DNA of 50,000 bases from Owenia fusiformis (lineage: Eukaryota; Annelida; Polychaeta; Sabellida; Oweniidae), in contig CAIIXF020000018.1 of assembly GCA_903813345.2 (NCBI GenBank), positions 1-50,000 of the forward strand, given 5' to 3'. Each line of letters begins with the position of its first letter. The stretch's first letter is position 1. The position numbers and the translations under genes were made by a program. Below the pieces are notes generated by a model. The model worked only from the letters and a program-made list of their open reading frames with translations. It made no database searches and was not told the DNA's origin. This document shows positions 48,501 through 50,000 of the stretch, piece by piece.

Positions 48501-49680
48501 CTGTATAGTGTACAGTTTATGGGAATACACTTTGTTTTATGTGTTTAGCACATTTTGGAAAGATTTAAAAGAAATTAATGAATGTCACCTTCATGACATC
48601 ACAAAATAACATCCCAACACATGAGTCATTAAAACAAAATTTGGACGGTAAAACATATTTTGCACAGGGCCTTATAGTTATAATTTATAATGTATAAGTT
48701 TATTCCATCCAACTGTATTGTATGTTCTTCTTTCAAACAATAGGTTTATTTCAGTACAAGATTTCCTATTACTGTAATTGCGTCCAAATGTTCCTAGTCT
48801 CATCAATAGACTCGTTTTAATGGTATCCCAATGTTTAGAGTGGATAGACGGGTTGAGTCTTCCCCAAAACTCACCTGGATTGTAGTTCCTGCCAACATTG
48901 AACCATAATAATGGAAGATCAGACTCTGCAATATTCTGCCTCATAAGGTAAGCTGAAATGGAATTACACAAACATTAGTTCCTGCCAACATTGAACCAAA
49001 ACAATGGAAGATCAGACTCTGCAACATTCTGCCTCATAAGGTTAGCTGAAATAGAATTACACAAACATTAGTTCCTGCCAACATTGAACCAAAACAATGG
49101 AAGATCAGACTCTGCAACATTCTGCCTCATAAGGTAAGCTGAAATAGAATTACACAAACATTAGTTCCTGCCAATATTGAACCATAACAATGGAAGATCA
49201 GACTCTGCAACATTCTGCCTCATTAGGTAAGCTGAAATAGAATTACACAAACATTAGTTCCTGCCAACATTGAACCATAACAATGGAAGATCAGACTCTG
49301 CAACATTCTGCCTCATAAGGTAAGCTGAAATAGAATTACACAAACATTAGTTCCTGCCAACATTGAACCATAACAATGGAAGATCAGACTCTGCAACATT
49401 AATTCTGCCTCATAAGGTAAGCTAAAATGGAATTACACAAACTAAACATCTATAAATACCATACAGTAAAACATTTGATCAACTAATGTGCTGCTTATCT
49501 GCAATTTTCATATTATCAGCAATGTAACATTGTAGCATCCATGTACTTAAGTAATATAACATCTTATACACTGAAATGAATGTGTTTTACCTGCAAATGA
49601 TGCCACGGAAGAACCAATGAGATGATAGTCAGCATCCATTTCCCGACCTTTCTTAGATATTTCTGAATGCCTGGGTTGAA
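42539..49680 (-). CDS. Seryl-tRNA-synthetase-like protein with degenerate active site (SLIMP-like), C-terminal part
   Basis: Eight - strand exons join with matching phases: 49680-49591, 48952-48875, 48430-48351, 47028-46922, 43851-43758, 43291-43193, 42949-42884 and 42622-42539 (stop). They give 231 residues; the 5' part lies beyond the right edge. The series follows the class II SerRS core: DYHLIGSSVASFAG (TxE-region equivalent), DLPLLWFNVGRNYNPG, EYQGLFGVHQNTVVEVFA (motif 2 equivalent), SLCNDYISRRLMMRY (motif 3) and the typical ending HGTALIVPRAIAILVEQ...FTLPDVLQPYM. Key residues are altered: TAE of the serine site reads SSV, the CFRxE arginine/glutamate is missing, and motif 2 RVHQF reads GVHQN. 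That pattern fits a catalytically dead SerRS paralogue such as SLIMP, a mitochondrial protein described in insects, better than a working SARS2. Its introns are packed with tandem repeats. Confidence 0.82.
43950..44892. mobile_element. Outer MITE with AACCTGTCTAATCTGA ends, interrupted by a second MITE
   Basis: AAACCTGTCTAATCTGACC at ~43950 is mirrored by GTTCAGATTAGACAGGTTAA ending ~44892. Between them sits the complete TTAA-flanked foldback at 43985-44593, so the younger element probably inserted into the older one. Confidence 0.7.
43985..44593. mobile_element. 609-bp TTAA-flanked foldback MITE
   Basis: Begins TTAAAGGAACATTCCTGGCC and ends GGCAAGACC-inverse (CCATGAATATTCCTTTAA), each at TTAA. 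The arms pair for about 210 bp (both contain GATGGCAG/CTGCCATC, ATGACATCACTTCCTGAGT and TATATATA blocks) around a ~190-bp centre. It lies in an intron of the SerRS-like gene. Confidence 0.85.
44934..46852. repeat. 26-bp minisatellite, ~73 copies
   Basis: The unit is GAGCTAATGTCACATACTGCCAAAAT with GGGCTAATG, TGTCCCATACTG and GGGCTGTGTCAAATA variants. Blocks of three units (CACATA, CACATA, CCCATA) recur, indicating higher-order duplication. It occupies most of the intron between the SerRS-like exons at 46922 and 43851. Confidence 0.97.
47190..48350. repeat. 95-bp tandem array containing copies of an exon 3' end and its splice donor
   Basis: About 12 units, each with ATAAGATACACACTTACTAC, AGTATTCTGGGTGCAATATA, TAATAATGCACACTATGTAT and the TACACAATAAGGTACATTGT block. 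On the - strand every unit reads CAGAATACTGTAGTAAGTGT, matching the end and 5' splice site of the SerRS-like exon 48430-48351 (CAGAATACTGTGGTAAGTGT). The array directly abuts that exon. It also contains CACTATGTATGCAGTGTGTATACAC, an imperfect palindrome. Confidence 0.96.
48885..49445. repeat. 93-bp tandem array made from a SerRS-like exon and its acceptor
   Basis: Six units start at 48885, 48978, 49071, 49164, 49257 and 49350. The first includes the real exon (48952-48875). The other five carry, on the - strand, a good acceptor (CTATTTCAG) and most of the exon (LMRQNVAESDLPLFWFNVGR) but not its donor; each would run into a TAA right after GRN. They therefore look like non-functional partial exon copies in the upstream intron. 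Confidence 0.93.
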
Positions 49681-49764
49681 CTGAAAATATCTACAACACA
49701 AGGATTGCATATCTAAAGAGATGACATTCAATCATTGGAAGACCTCCACTCAACATCCTGCCAT

Positions 49765-49905
49765 CAACCCCTTTATCCTTAACCTCTTTCCCTTCAACCT
49801 TTTTACCATCAACGTTTTTACCCTTAACCTTTTTACTTTCAAACTTTCTGCCCTCAATCTTCTTACCCTCAACTTTTTTTGCCTTCAATCTTTTTACCCT
49901 ACAAG
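49765..49905. repeat. 15-bp tandem repeat (TTTTTACCCTCAACC)
   Basis: About nine degenerate units of CTCAACCTTTTTACC. On the - strand they read as KVEGK-type pentapeptides, and on the + strand as NLFTF; neither frame has splice or domain support, so intronic minisatellite is preferred. It lies just upstream of the first visible SerRS-like exon. The rest, to 50000, shows nothing further. Confidence 0.8.
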
Positions 49906-50000
49906 CTACAACTAAACTTTTTTCATTTTCTGTTAACTTTCTTTACTCTTAATACCCGACAACAACTGTTCATTTAATTAATTTAATTAAATAACCAGAT

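Noticed and set aside
49691-49888. Lys-rich repeat protein (KVEGKKIEG) on the - strand
   Set aside because: 15-bp minisatellite translation in a probable intron; both strands stay open because of the repeat.

Overview
This is a eukaryotic, AT-rich window from an invertebrate animal. The protein-coding content fits a lophotrochozoan, probably a mollusc, but species cannot be read from the sequence. Genes are split into short exons with GT-AG introns and consistent phases. Most of the remaining DNA is minisatellites, inverted-repeat (foldback) elements and decayed transposons. Five genes can be assembled by joining exons, although single open frames show only pieces of them.

Layout: (1) 74-4282, + strand, a 5'-truncated gene for a winged-helix-like region followed by a nucleoside-phosphorylase-type domain. 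(2) 5062-7894, - strand, convergent with gene 1: a secreted cyclase/kynurenine-formamidase-like protein in which two of the five expected metal ligands are changed. (3) 8.1-14.3 kb: a tRNA-derived SINE, a 38-bp minisatellite, a broken Penelope-like reverse transcriptase set between two blocks of the same microsatellite, and a 33-bp minisatellite. (4) 14954-20900, + strand: a vanin/biotinidase-like protein whose catalytic cysteine is replaced by glycine. (5) 21-30.3 kb: no gene recognised; several foldback and DNA-transposon-type elements and a LINE fragment. (6) 30811-41777, + strand: a four-module CCN matricellular protein (IGFBP, VWC, TSP1, CTCK). (7) 49680-42539, - strand, convergent with CCN and running off the right edge: the C-terminal part of a seryl-tRNA-synthetase-like protein with degenerate active-site motifs, resembling the mitochondrial SerRS paralogue SLIMP.

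The main theme is loss of catalytic residues in otherwise intact genes: a vanin without its Cys, a cyclase lacking an Asp and a His ligand, and a SerRS-like protein lacking ATP- and serine-binding residues. The cyclase and vanin genes are divergent neighbours, and both encode a signal peptide and a hydrophobic C-terminal tail, so both may be GPI-anchored surface proteins. A second theme is that the SerRS-like gene carries two intronic tandem arrays whose repeat units contain copies of its own exon borders: 12 extra 5' splice sites in one, five extra acceptor-plus-exon copies in the other. The phosphorylase-domain gene is the best candidate for a little-described system, because related domains act as immune effectors elsewhere.
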